In this document: positions 38,305 to 50,001 of the stretch, piece after piece | Position numbering within the stretch: the first letter of the stretch is position 1 | Layout: each line of letters starts with the position of its first letter | NCBI RefSeq assembly: GCF_901933205.1 | Contig: NC_044585.1 | Span: 2,728,001 to 2,792,000 of the forward strand | Length of the DNA stretch: 64,000 bases | Source: Camarhynchus parvulus | Lineage: Eukaryota; Chordata; Aves; Passeriformes; Thraupidae | Direction: 5' to 3' | Made by a program: the position numbers and the translations under genes | Notes under the pieces: model-generated | Seen by the model: only the letters and a program-made list of their open reading frames with translations | Database searches by the model: none | What the model was told of the DNA's origin: nothing

Positions 38305-38400
38305 CTGGGAGTCCTGGCGTGTCGTGAGGGACCTGCGAGTGACAGCAGCGCGCTTTGACCGGACTCGATCTGCATACAATGAAAGGAGGAAAGAAAGGAG
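38305..38400 (-). other. ADORA2A: Candidate non-coding first exon of ADORA2A
   Basis: A textbook donor (ACTCCCAG/GTAAGT) ends this segment at 38,305 on the minus strand at the edge of the main CpG island. It contains no long minus-strand ORF from an ATG. The upper boundary, the transcription start, cannot be set from sequence; I place it before the purine tract at 38,381-38,465. Splicing to the acceptor at 24,450 would give a leader joined to the coding exon, as in mammals. It could also be a first exon of an unrelated non-coding RNA. Confidence 0.4.
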
Positions 38401-38465
38401 AGGAGAGGGAAAAGGGAAGGGAAAAGGAGAGGGGAGAGGGCAGAGGGGAGGAGAGGAGAGGAGGG
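38381..38465 (+). repeat. GA-rich purine tract
   Basis: About 85 bases are almost entirely A and G (gaaagg, ggagagg, gggaaaagg) next to the candidate first exon. The purine strand is the plus strand, so on the ADORA2A strand it is polypyrimidine. GA/CT tracts beside promoters are common in vertebrates; a role here is not shown. Confidence 0.85.
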
Positions 38466-41400
38466 CTTTCTCACTACATTATTTTAAGCATCTACTTCTT
38501 TCCAGGCTGGAAAACCCACCCAGCGAGTGGGAGCTGCAGCTGTAGCGCCCAGGGCTGGGTGGCCCCGTGCAGTGCTGAGGGGACACCGGGTCAGGCTGCA
38601 CACACGGAGCAGCTTCACTCTCCTCTCTGCCCAGCTGCCACCTCTACCCACGGAAAGGAGCCCCGTGCATTGCCACTCGAAGTGTTTAGGAGCTCTCTGC
38701 AGAGATACTGACTCTCTGACAGCAGTTTCACACTCCCAGCGGGCAGGCGGCCGTGGATCCCTCAGCACACTCCCCTGGGGCCGCGCCTGTCCCCAGCCAG
38801 CTCCTCCGAAGGACTGGGGGACAGCCATGGCTCATCTCGCAGCAATTCTGAAACAGGGGGAGAACCTCTCCAGAATTTGATCCCACTGGTCTTTGTGGGC
38901 ATCTTCTAAGCTTTTTAAGTCCTATTTTTCAAATTCACCTCTTAGCAAGTAAGTAATCTATGTGTTCTTACTGGGTGGACATTGCAAACAGGAAAAACCA
39001 CCAGCAGGTCCCAGCCTGTGACAGACCGATCCACCTCGGTGACAGCAGGCCGGGCCCCTCTTGCAGGAACTGCTTGTGTCATGCAGTGAGGTTTTATTCC
39101 AGGGTTCCTCACCCCAAAACCATTCCCACGTCGCTGACACCCAGCACTGCCCACCCTGCCTTCCCCAGCAGCAGAGATGCTTTACAACTCCTTGGTGTAA
39201 CAAGACAGCAGGAAAGAAGGAGCAGAACTGGCACCAGCCCCTCCAGAGCCAACCTCAAAATCTATGAGCATCTCAGCATTAAAAATCCAGCAGTGGCAGC
39301 AGCAGCCAGCAGCTGAGCTGCCCTCCCCTCCACTCTTACCCCAGCCAGGAAGGCAGGCTGGTTCATGGGCTGGCTCAGCCAGGCAGCTGGGAACTACAGA
39401 GCAGAGTGAGGGCTGCTCCAAACACAATGGGAATCCTCTGGGGAGAAAAAAAAAGTAATTTTCCCCCAGGAAGTTACAGAAAAAGCTGGAGTAATTTACC
39501 ACACAGTAACATGAAATGATTTTAAGGAACACATACACTGACTAGCCAAGTCAAGAGGAAAAACAAAAGTGGGAGATGAGAAAATTAGGAGCCTCATCAA
39601 AACATGCTGCATAGATGATAGATTTAGAAATGCCACCTGCCTACATGATGTTTACCAGAGCCTTTTAAAAAATGCTGACACTAGGAATGGAATACTATTC
39701 ATGTAAGGGCCTCACATCTGCCCTGTACAAGAGGTGGTATTTTCCCACTCCCAGTTGATATTCCATGAAATCTTATGCTGTGCAATTGTTTTTGAACTAG
39801 AGGAGCAAGTCAGAATCAGCTGCCTGCCATGCTGTGCTGCATCTGCTCCGTGTTGCTCCTTTCCAGAGCAGTGTTTGCTGTGTTTGTGTTTGCTGTTTGT
39901 GAGGCACAGGTTGCCTCACTCTTTGGCCCAGATTCTCAAAGCCATCCAAATTACTCTCTCCCACAGAAATCAATGAAAGCTGGAAATCAAAATACTTTTA
40001 AGGAGCAGGGATGCAGTTTCTAAATGTGATTTTGTTCCTGAATACATTAAACATAGCTGTTGCAGTCAATCCTCTTCACCGAACTGCCAGACTGGTTTAT
40101 CCCAACCACCCCATCCTCAATATATCACCTTACAAGTTTCCCAAGTCACAAACATTGATCACCATACCTTTGAAGGACCCCAGAAATGCATCATTGGGTG
40201 CTTCTTTTCCCAGCTGCAACTCTTTGATTTTTTGCTAACCAATTTTAAGAGTATTTGATGTAGACTACATAGATTTTCTTTTAAATCAGCAAGTTATAGA
40301 AAATCCAAAAGAAATGTCCAAGTACCTTCCCAGGACTGGCTGATAATGGCTCCCTGACCAGCTTCTAAAGCTTCTTAGGAATTACTTTCCTTCTATAAAA
40401 AGTGCTCTGATCCCAGAAGCACTGGTTCCTTCCCTCACTGGCCATTCCAGTTTGGATGGCATATCTGATCCTCATTGCCACCTATTGATTTTATCTGTGC
40501 AGGGGGGAACTCTGCAGTGATCCAAGATGTTAAAATCAGTATTAACACCTCCCAGAGCAACGGGGCCAGACCCTCTATGGCTCCTGCATGCTCATTTCTC
40601 ACTTCTGCACAAGTAACTGTGTTTATAATGAGCAGCTGCTGTTTTATGTCCTATTCAGCAGTTGGATAGGATAACTTCCATTACTATAATAAGATCTGAA
40701 TAGATCTGTTACCTCTCTTTTCAAGTAAAAAATGAATTGGTTTTCTCGTGGTTGTATGCCATTGTTCCTGTCAAGTATCAGACCATAATTCTTGTGCATA
40801 TTCCATGTGCACCGTCCTTACCTCTGGGTAATTCTACTTATGCCCTCCCTTACCAGTGGCCAATGACAGTAAATTGACAGTAAGGGATACAAACAGCTTT
40901 TTAATCTTTGTATTTTATAATAAATGCAGGGGTGGCAGCACCAGAGAGTGCAACTTCCCTTGGTCACTCTGGAGAATAACCAGCATTACTGTGAGTGCTG
41001 TGCCCAGGCAGTTTGAGAAGGGATGGCATGAAGAGACAGGCTGAAACCTGCTGGAAACAAAACAGCTTCCAGCAGCCCCACAGCCATGGGGGGGCTGCCA
41101 CACGTTCAGAGCCAGCTCTGAGCTGAAAGGAGTCCAGGGCTGCAAGGACAGGAATTAAATTTTCTGATTCTCCCGTGTGCAGCCAAGATAGGCTCTCTCA
41201 TTCCTGGAAAGCAGAGCTGCAGTGACATCCTGTTCACTGTCTCACTGAACAAGCCAAACTCCTGAGTTCTGGGCAGCTGAGAAGTGGTGATAAGAATGTT
41301 TGCACTCCTCAGATTTAGCAACTCAGCTCAAGCAGTAAACTCTGGAAACCTGTGTAGAACAACCCTTGAAATGCTCACTCCAAAAAGGTGAGAGCAAAGT

Positions 41401-41995
41401 AAATAAAACCCTCATGCCTGCTGAGAAACTCACCCTTCTCTGCTGGCACTGCCCGAGTGACACCTTGGGCACACCAGGGATCCCCTGGAACACAAAACAG
41501 ACTCACAACCAAACAGCCTGCCACCCTGGGAGGCAGCAAATCGTACCCAGGTACTGAGGCTTCCATGTGGAGGACTGAAAATGATCAGTTTGCCTAGGAC
41601 AGAATCTGGAAGAATTAATCTTATTTCAATCAGAAAAATTATTGCTGTCTTTACAAAAAGATTAACGATTTATCAGTTTTGAGGCTCTTCTTTGTAATGA
41701 AATTTTTCTTTCTAACCAGACTGACTGATTTAATATGTGCAAAATTACATTTAAGGGATGTATATTTTGCCAAGAACATCAAACTGAGTGTTGCATTAGC
41801 ACACGTGTTCAGTGTTGTTAAACAGGACATCTAAAATGGTGTGTTCTGACTTGTACATATCCCACTCCCACAAATACTGCCTGAATATCCTCAAAAGCAA
41901 TGAAAGACACCTGTGTTAGTCTAAAAGAAGGGATGAGGGCACAGTTACTCGAGGTCCTTTGGATACACCAGCAAATCCTTCAACATTAAAGACAG

Positions 41996-42014
41996 ATATA
42001 TATATATATATATA
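41996..42014. repeat. (AT)n microsatellite
   Basis: About nine and a half AT units follow gacag and precede aatgc. It is a simple repeat and likely polymorphic. Confidence 0.9.
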
Positions 42015-44343
42015 AATGCAAACCTGTATGGTTTTTTTGTATATATGTGATTATTTCACACACACTGTTCCACATTAAATATTTGATAGCATTTTTAAAA
42101 TCAACATTGGGAAAGCTCAATTTTTCTGAAGAGTGTCTTCTTTAACAAAGTTACACACGCAGAGTTGTGCTGGCAATGCCCATGGCTAAAATCGTAATGA
42201 AGGACACTCCCGTGTCAGAGACTGAAGCCTTTGGCACCAACTGTTCAATTCCAGTTCAGCTTTTACCAAAGGCTTAAGGAAAAGAAGCTGAAGTCAAGGT
42301 AAGGTCTGCCCTCACAGGGAAATGCAAACCATGTCCCCAACACAGTCTGAGTCCAGTCTGGGTCAGGAACAAAGGAAGGATTTTCAGTAATTTCACGTCA
42401 GGAGTTGACTACTCTCCATAAAAGACACTGCCCAAACAGACTGTGGCTTTATTCCTCTCAATGCTATCCAGCATGACAGACTATGAGATGGAATTCAATC
42501 TAAATTTAAGCACTCTCTGTAAACTATTAATAGAAGAAAAACTGGTAGCATGAATCATCATGTGGGAGCTGCAGAGCAACAGCTAGAATATAACTTACCT
42601 TTACACAATAAATGAACTGTTGAATTGAAAGGCCCAGCAGAAGTCACTTGATTCTTCTTCACTTGAACTATTCTCATTTTATTCTGAGGAGCAATGAGAG
42701 GGCAACCCTTACTCAACTCTACAAAACACACCTTGTGTACAACCCCATTTTGTCACAACACAAACTGGAGACCAAAAGTGGCTGCTGACCCTGCGCCCCA
42801 CCACTCCCTGCTAGGGATGAGCATGTGCTGCAAATGTTGGTGCAAAATGACACAACTTGAGAGGTTTATAGAGCTGGGCTCATGTTTTAGCTCCCATTCC
42901 AATGCCAGCTGTATCTCTGGCCAGGAGCAGAAGGGCACCAAAGCCTCCTTTGATGTTTTGTCCCTGCCCATACCAGAGTCCAGCTCTATTAATTTCTCAG
43001 AGCAGCCGTTTTTAGGGGTTTTTTTTGCAGCTCCTGAACTGCAAAGCTGCCAATGCAAAGCTGGGATTTTGCAGAGCCAGCCCTGGCTATGCCCAGTGCA
43101 GGCTGTGCCCTGGTGCAGCCCATGGACTCTGAGTGTGGCCCCACGGAGACACAGCCTAAACACAGTGGCATTTTGGTGCTCTGTGGGATATTTATTTTTG
43201 AAAAATATGATATTGTCAACAGCTCAGTGAAGTTGTCTCCAGACTGTTATGTCTCCTTCTCAAGTTTCTTTCATTTTTAAGAGCTTAACTTTTAGGCTTC
43301 TGGCGTGAGGAAAGAGCCTAAACTGGTTTAAGAAAAGGACATAAACAAGGGAGTGAGCTATGCACAGCACTGGAGAGAAGCACAAATAGTGCCCCACACT
43401 ATAGAGTCAATGCAGATGGCTAAGAGCAAAAATACTGTGGTGAGACACCACTGCGTCCAACCCCATTTTCACAATGAGATTAAGAAGGTTCCAAAGAACT
43501 GAAAATCCTGAAGGACAAAGACCATTTAAGGAAAATCGACATCAAATTTTTCAAATAGGGCATTAAATATCCAGAAATTCAGTCCTACAAAAAGGACTAA
43601 ACAGTGGTGACACAGAGGAAATAGCAGACAAAGGCTAATAAAAGCCTTAACCTGGATTAGAATTAGTGGCACCACTCCCTCATCTGCTTCTTTAAAAATT
43701 CATAGACAATGCTTTTTTCTGAACAAAGACTTGCATGGGAGAAGTTTCAACTCAACTCTTCTAATAGAAATGAAACTAATAAAAATATTTAATTAGACAC
43801 AAATGCTGTTCTGATCTTGAGCTGCCAGGACCAGAGACACTAATTAACCAACCTGCCCATTGAAGGGGCTGGGCTGCAGCAGCAAGCAGGAATTCCCAGA
43901 GAAGGCACTGGGGCTTCCTCAATGCCAACACAACTCCCCAAGCAAATTCACAGCAGAATTCACTCAACCCTTAGTAGTGAGGATGAAAAAGAAAACCAGC
44001 TTGAGATAGGAGAACATCTCAACATGAAATGCTGGGCTCAAGGAGAGAGTGCTGAACAAACACCGCAGACAAAGCACTGAGGGAGGGAGCTGAGAGGGGC
44101 ACAGAATCCACCTCCCTTTCTGTTGGGTTTTTAAGTTCTTCCAGTAGCTACTGGCTGTAAATAGCTCCCTAAAAGTTTAGAAAGGAGTTAACTTTCAGTG
44201 AGAAGGGTCTCCTCTAAAATAATTCTGTGTGGTAACAATGCACATCTTGTGAGCTCCTCTGATCTCTGCCCTTTGTAGAATTCTGCCACAGACATGATTT
44301 AATGCAAGTCTCCTCTATCAAAGCAATTGTGAAACCCTTTAGC

Positions 44344-44414
44344 ACAATTTCAGCAGAAGATCTGTATTGCTATCCACAGAATTTAACAATTTCAGCAGAA
44401 GGTCTCTATTGCTA
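44344..44414 (+). repeat. Imperfect 42-bp tandem duplication
   Basis: A 29-base core beginning acaatttcagcagaag is present at 44,344-44,372 and again at 44,386-44,414 with two differences. Each is followed by ccacagaat-type sequence, the second after a 10-base insertion. It is a local tandem duplication in intergenic DNA. Confidence 0.85.
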
Positions 44415-47213
44415 ACCTAGTTCCTCCACAGAATGTAACTGCAGAAAACCATGACTCCAATATCAGATTCTGTGATTTAACACAATGGAATATTATATTG
44501 CTGTTGCTTCTGAGGTATTTATTTCACTATTCCATATAGCTGCAGCTTTTCACTACAGTTAAGATCTTAAAAATTAATGAACCAATTTTGTTATATTAAA
44601 CTTAGACACACTTACGGAGCTGGTTTCACGTTTTTAACAAAATTTTTTAGTGACAGCTTGGAAGGCAATCCATGAAAACACTCTGGTGAGGGAATATTAT
44701 TTCAGTGGATATTGGAAAGGAAAGTTGCAGCCCTTCAGAGTGTGCAGACCCTGCAGTTTTAGCATCCCTCAGGCCTGGCCCAGTCCTGCCCTCCAGATGC
44801 CCATTGCACATGGACCAGTCCCTCCCATGGAGCTGCCACGTGCTTCCTACAGAAAAGAAGAACAGCTATTTTCTGACATTGTACTGCAATATACTTCTGA
44901 AACATTTATTTGCAAGAGAAATATTAAAAACCAGGATATAAATCCATTTTAAGAACTAAAATGTTTTCTTAAATCAGGCATGTTCTTAAACCACACCCCT
45001 CCAGCAGCTGCAGACACTGCAGGCAGGACTGCAAGGAGTTCTCAGGGAGAATATTTCACCTCAAGAAAGGAGAAACAAGACACTTTCTTGCAGCATAACA
45101 TTACTGAGACAAAGACTTTTCTGGACTGCTGAACAGTCAGAAAACCCCACACAAAGTATCAAAAAAAAAGTAAAATTAAAATACCTACTCTAGCCAGTGA
45201 TTTTCAGAACAATATTTACAATAATTAGGAGTTCAATCCAAACCCCTGGATCCAATTTGTTCCAGAACACTTGAAATTAAACCAGCAGTTGTTAATAGTT
45301 ACCATCCAGGACAATTTGAGACCAAACCAGGTTTAAGGTGTTCCAAGCTTTATTTTCACCTGGAAAAAATTGTGTTTAGGCTTCTGCTTTAAATAGTTTG
45401 AATTGTTCTAGAGATTCCCAAGCCCCCAACCTCCCTCCAGCCCAACTCCTTTAGCGACAGAGAGGGGGTAAGTACACAATTGCCTTACTTGGGCTGGGCC
45501 AAGTAACATTTAAGTAATTCTAAACCTGCAATGTATTACAGAAGTTGCCTAAACTGAACATATTCTCTGCAATTTCCTTCTCTAGAACAATACAGGCTAA
45601 GCAGATGCCTTAAATATGTCCCTCTTATCTGGGGTATTCACTGTCTTATCACCTAAAACCCTTTGGGGGTAGAGGCTGCTGGTATCCCAAGAGAGAGATG
45701 ATTTCCAAAAAACTCCTGAGGTTGTGTGCACACAAGGCCTTGGCACACACCCCTCACCCCAGCACTGCTTCCTGCAGCACCAGAGGCAGCCTGAGACCAG
45801 CCCCTGCGCAGCCCTGCACCCAAGAAAACAAACACACATTCTCCTATTTGCAACCTTTATTTCATGAATAATTAATGGCAACATTGGCAAATTGAAGGCA
45901 TACATACTAAATACTCATACAGAATACATCATGGAGAAAGTAAAATGCCCAGGTCTCTAGTGGTCCTTGCAAACTGAAAGCGTATTGGGTCCTCCAAAAG
46001 GTTTAGCTTAACACAGGCTTGCTGACTTCTCATGTTCCAATCATGACCAACTTGTGTCTTTCAAACCACAAACAGGGTGAAATACAATTGGAACACTCAT
46101 TCAGATTTTCCTCAGAGCTGCGTTTCTCAGCTCTAACCAGAAGCAAACAACATGTTTTTTCCTCCTTGCCACTTAAATATCTACACTAATACACCAGCCT
46201 AAGTATTCAAGACATAAGCACTTGTTGAAACACGTTCCATGTTACCAGAACCTGCAGGAGCACATATCTGCACACACACATTTACACATGTGGGTACATC
46301 TGTACATTTATGCAAAGCCTCTCTCTATGTAAGATATGTGTAAACTATTCAAAAGGGTTCTGGAAAAAAGCAAAGTACTTGCACTTGTCTGGGGGAATTT
46401 CTAAACCCATACACAGACTGACACACAGCAGCTGTGCTCCAGGGAAGAGTAAAACCAATACAAATCAGAAAAGCTGGAAGGATGAGAAGAGCTTTTAGAA
46501 TCACTGGGTTTTAGATCATCTTTAAAGGCCACGGAAAGTGAGCTTTAAATTAGCTGTCTAGGAGATATCATTACTGGCTGCAGTGTCATCTCAAACCAGG
46601 TTAGTCCCTATCCAGTATAGTGCTGTGAAGTCAGACTGAGGCATCAATAAATTCTGTTCTTCCACCAAGTCCAAAATTCATCCCACTTCTGTCAGTTCTG
46701 CCTCACACCTGAACTGAAGTACCCTCCAAGAGGAGGAGGATACCAATTAATGCCCTTCTGGGTTTGATCAGGAGAGTTGCCCAGCAGTAAATGGGATCAC
46801 TGATTTATTTCAGATACTCTGAACAACTCCTGATCATTACTGACCTGAAGTGAACTTACAGTCTGGAGGCAAACTACTCTATGCCTTGTTTAGCAGTGTT
46901 ATACTTTCTTCCCATTAGATAATATACAGAAAAACCACATTTCTGTTCAAAAAAACCCCTTCAGATACATATAAAAGTGCTACTTATAGACAAAAAAATT
47001 AACCTTACAATATACATAAAACCAAAAGTTTCTACCAAACTGAAATGTTTTAAGTTACAAGGAATAATTACTTGAGAATGTTCCATGTATTTGTGCCCTC
47101 CAAGATGAACTGATTTCCAAGTAACCATCCTAAAATGAACATATGCAATAATTGGAAACCATTAAAAGCCTCCAGAGAAATTTCAATGATGGAACAAAAC
47201 AACAAAACAAAAC

Positions 47214-47231
47214 AAAAAAAAAAAAAAAAAA
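47214..47231 (+). repeat. Poly-A tract
   Basis: Eighteen A follow CAAAA-type units (aacaaaacaaaac) on the plus strand. It may be a simple microsatellite or the tail of an old plus-strand retroposon; no body is recognisable upstream. Confidence 0.8.
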
Positions 47232-49530
47232 GAGCCCCTTTTCCCTCATTTGTTGAAAGAGCTCAGAATCAAAAATGGACTATTCCATTGTTGCAAGTGC
47301 AGTCCACAGTCAGAACAGGTCAGCTGATGAACTGTGGAACTGGGACTGCCAATGGCTCCTGTGCAGCAGGAAATGTCTGCTGGGCTCCCTCACTGCCACA
47401 TAAATACACCAGTTACATGCAATTAAAATCCTACATGGATCACATGGTGAAAATGCACATCACACATTCCTGTGCTGGGGCAGAGCAGGTTCCAAGCCTT
47501 GACTTCCCCAAGCAACTTCCTCATATTCTAGAACTATGCAAAATACAAAAGCCTTAGAAAAGTGCAACAAAACTAGCTTTATGACATTTTTCTTTCCATT
47601 TCCATAAATACAATCTCATAAAAATATTATTAAACAGAAGCATACTTCCCAGTGGAGAACTAACAGGCCACATTTCAGCTTTCAGTAAATGATTTTGCCT
47701 AAACTGAAAACCCCTGAAAATAGGGGATTAAAATGAAACCAGCTTAATTGCATCAGGCTGCTGTAATATTGTGCCAGAAGTTTACCCTGCTGCTCTGCAT
47801 CCCCAGCTCCTGCTGGGACTGATGGGAAGCTTACATGCAGCTCTGAGGCAGGCAGTGGCCTTTGGGCAAGGAATATTCCAAGCAAAAGCTAATGTCACTT
47901 GGAAGGAAGTCATCTGGTATCCATAGGTTTTACTAAAGCTTCATTGGGAGGAAATAATTCTAATATCCCAGAATGAATTAGCTCAGGAGATCAGGACAGT
48001 GGCTTTGTCAAACCAAGCTCAAGGGTGTTGCATCCAAACAACTTTAGGCAAAGTGTAGCAAAAACAGAAAGACAAAAAGACTTGTATCAATTAACAGAAA
48101 TCAGAACTGTACAAACCTCAACCTTTGAAGTTATTTAGCATTAATTACCCACAGCATACTTGCTACATATTCCAGATGCTGAACATCTTGGGTTAGATAA
48201 TTATAGAGTGTACTACAAGGCTGATTGCGAAATCAGGGAACACAACAGAAGAACCTTAGATGAAGGAGGGACACAGCAAGCCACACAGTAATTTAAAACC
48301 CATCCAGCTCCTCTCCTGTGAAAGCAGGAACACTATTAAAAATACCTTTCTAAATAGGGACAATTGAATGTATTAAGAGCTGTCTGTGTTTTGCCAGCCA
48401 ACACACACTAACTTGGGAAAGCACAGTGCCATGTCCAGCACTCCTGGCTGACAAAGACACTCTAATAGCCCTTCTCACCAAATAATGCCTCAAACTGGTT
48501 AACATTAGCATAAAGAAAGGGATACACTAATGGCAGCTTAAAGGAAGGAGTTGCAGAAATAGAGCTCACAGAACATAAAAACCAAACAGAAATAAATATT
48601 TACCAAGTCTAGGGAAGGACCACAAACAAACCATACAGTTAACTCTGTCCATCCATGAACATGACTATTTTAAGGTTCTCTTTCTACACCACCTCAGCAT
48701 AACTCACAGCAGGCAGAAAGCAGCATGAAGATGCACAGCTGGATTCCTTCCCAGAAGAATTTTGCCCCTTAGGAGCTCCTGCTTGGGGCTGTGTTAGTTG
48801 CAAGAGGCAAACAAGAAGTGAAGTCCCCACAGGAGTCACAGGAACACAGTTTAAAGGTGTAACTTTCACTTCAGCCTTTGGAAGGAACTGTCACACACCA
48901 CCTGAACCCCAGGCAGTGTCCCCAGAGCAGGCACAGGCAGGAAGAAAAACACCCACAAGTTCTCCAAATCTCCAGCTTCCCAAAGAATCTGGGTTAAAAC
49001 TAGGCTGGAATAAAAGCTGTGTCCTGGGCCAAATCTGTACAGAAACAGAACTGAGTGAAAGTAATCTGGTGATGCAAAAGAACCCAAATGTCTGGAGTGT
49101 TGAGACTGAAAAAACAGCTAAAACTTAACAGTGAGCTCAGGAAGAGAAACAAGACTCCAATGTCACAGCCACACCATTGCCAGGGCAGAGCCTCAGCAGC
49201 TCACACCACTGCACCATGACAGGAGGGCTCCAGTTCATTTCTCCTCATGCACCTAAAACCAGAGCATCCCCTCTGCCAGGACATGAACTGGAGTCTACAC
49301 CAATAAATTAAAGCAGAGTTCATTTAGCTCTGAAAAATAAGGGCCTTCTAAGACACGAAAATAGACATTACAGAAAAACACAAACAGTGGAAATATTTCA
49401 TAAAATTGGAGACAAAAATTATCAGAAACACTACATGTAACTCGAAGAATATATTTTATGCAAAAGACACAAAAATCTACCTTTAAATTGGAATATGCCA
49501 CAATTATATACGAAATTCTGGATAAACTAA

Positions 49531-49821
49531 CCACAAACACAAATTTAAAAGTGAAAATTTCACCCAGTTTTTCAGAGGCATAGGAATAAGACATTTTTGT
49601 GAGGGCCAGAGATTCACACTGGAGATACTAAATTAGTGTTTCTATTGAAACAAACAGCCAAATCAAACTGGATTAAACAAAACCAACCAGTGTAACACCT
49701 ATGGAAGTGTTTCCATCCCCAGGATCCAGAGGATGACACAGCTGTACCTGCACCAGGGGGTCCCACAGCTCCATCTTGCTGCCCACCCTGGCCATAAGTA
49801 ACCCTGATGTTCCACAGCACA
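49531..49821. repeat. Dispersed or duplicated element, copy 1
   Basis: This 291-bp segment recurs in the same orientation at 55,677-55,962 with roughly 90 percent identity. Both copies start at ccacaaacacaaattta and end at cagcaca, and flanks outside these points do not match. Copy 1 lacks a 15-base stretch that copy 2 has and carries about 17 bases that copy 2 lacks. The minus strand is open for about 40 codons in both, but I recognise no protein. It may be an interspersed repeat family member or a local segmental duplication. Confidence 0.85.
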
Positions 49822-49995
49822 GGCTTTTGCAAGGCACATAGAAAATATAAATGGATGACAACATATTTTCAGTACATTCAGAAATACCTTCTGGATTAAA
49901 AGGGAAGTAAGTCAGCATAAACTTGCACTTGACATGAGCAAAAAACCAGGCTGTTTCAGGATTAACTATGAACAGAGACAAAACACAACAGTATA

Positions 49996-50001
49996 TTTAT
50001 T
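49996..50001 (-). terminator. SPECC1L: Candidate poly(A) signal for SPECC1L
   Basis: AATAAA on the minus strand lies 2.8 kb after the SPECC1L stop codon, close to the 3' UTR size I expect from human SPECC1L mRNA. Other AATAAA sites on this strand lie at 51,256-51,261 (1.55 kb after the stop), 45,856-45,861 and 45,349-45,354. The choice is a guess from length. Confidence 0.3.

Larger units (their letters stand above)
37020..38340. promoter_or_regulatory. ADORA2A: Main CpG island, likely ADORA2A promoter
   Basis: This is the largest and densest CpG cluster in the window, peaking at 37,850-38,290 with repeated CGG/GCC and GC boxes (GGGGCGGG at 37,113-37,120 and another near 38,147). No TATA box is evident, as usual for island promoters. 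Minus-strand donors occur at 38,305 (CCCAG/GTAAGT) and 37,111 (CCCAG/GTGCGT). Both lie upstream of ADORA2A on its own strand, so alternative first exons are plausible. The several ORFs of 120-310 codons on both strands have Ala/Pro/Arg/Gly-rich translations expected of any GC-rich frame and are not treated as genes. Confidence 0.5.
38540..45855. other. Intergenic region between ADORA2A and SPECC1L
   Basis: I find no exon of a known protein on either strand. ORFs are short and chance-like (the longest, 42,694-43,230 plus, has no recognisable domain). It contains an (AT)n repeat at 41,996-42,014 and a partial tandem duplication at 44,344-44,414. The boundary with the SPECC1L 3' UTR is not defined, and the true intergenic part may extend to about 50 kb. 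Confidence 0.55.

Noticed and set aside
37422..38545. Long ORFs (up to 310 codons plus strand, 284 minus strand) in the CpG island
   Set aside because: Open frames occur on both strands at once, translations are Ala/Pro/Arg/Gly-rich with no domain, and the cause is low stop-codon frequency in GC-rich DNA.
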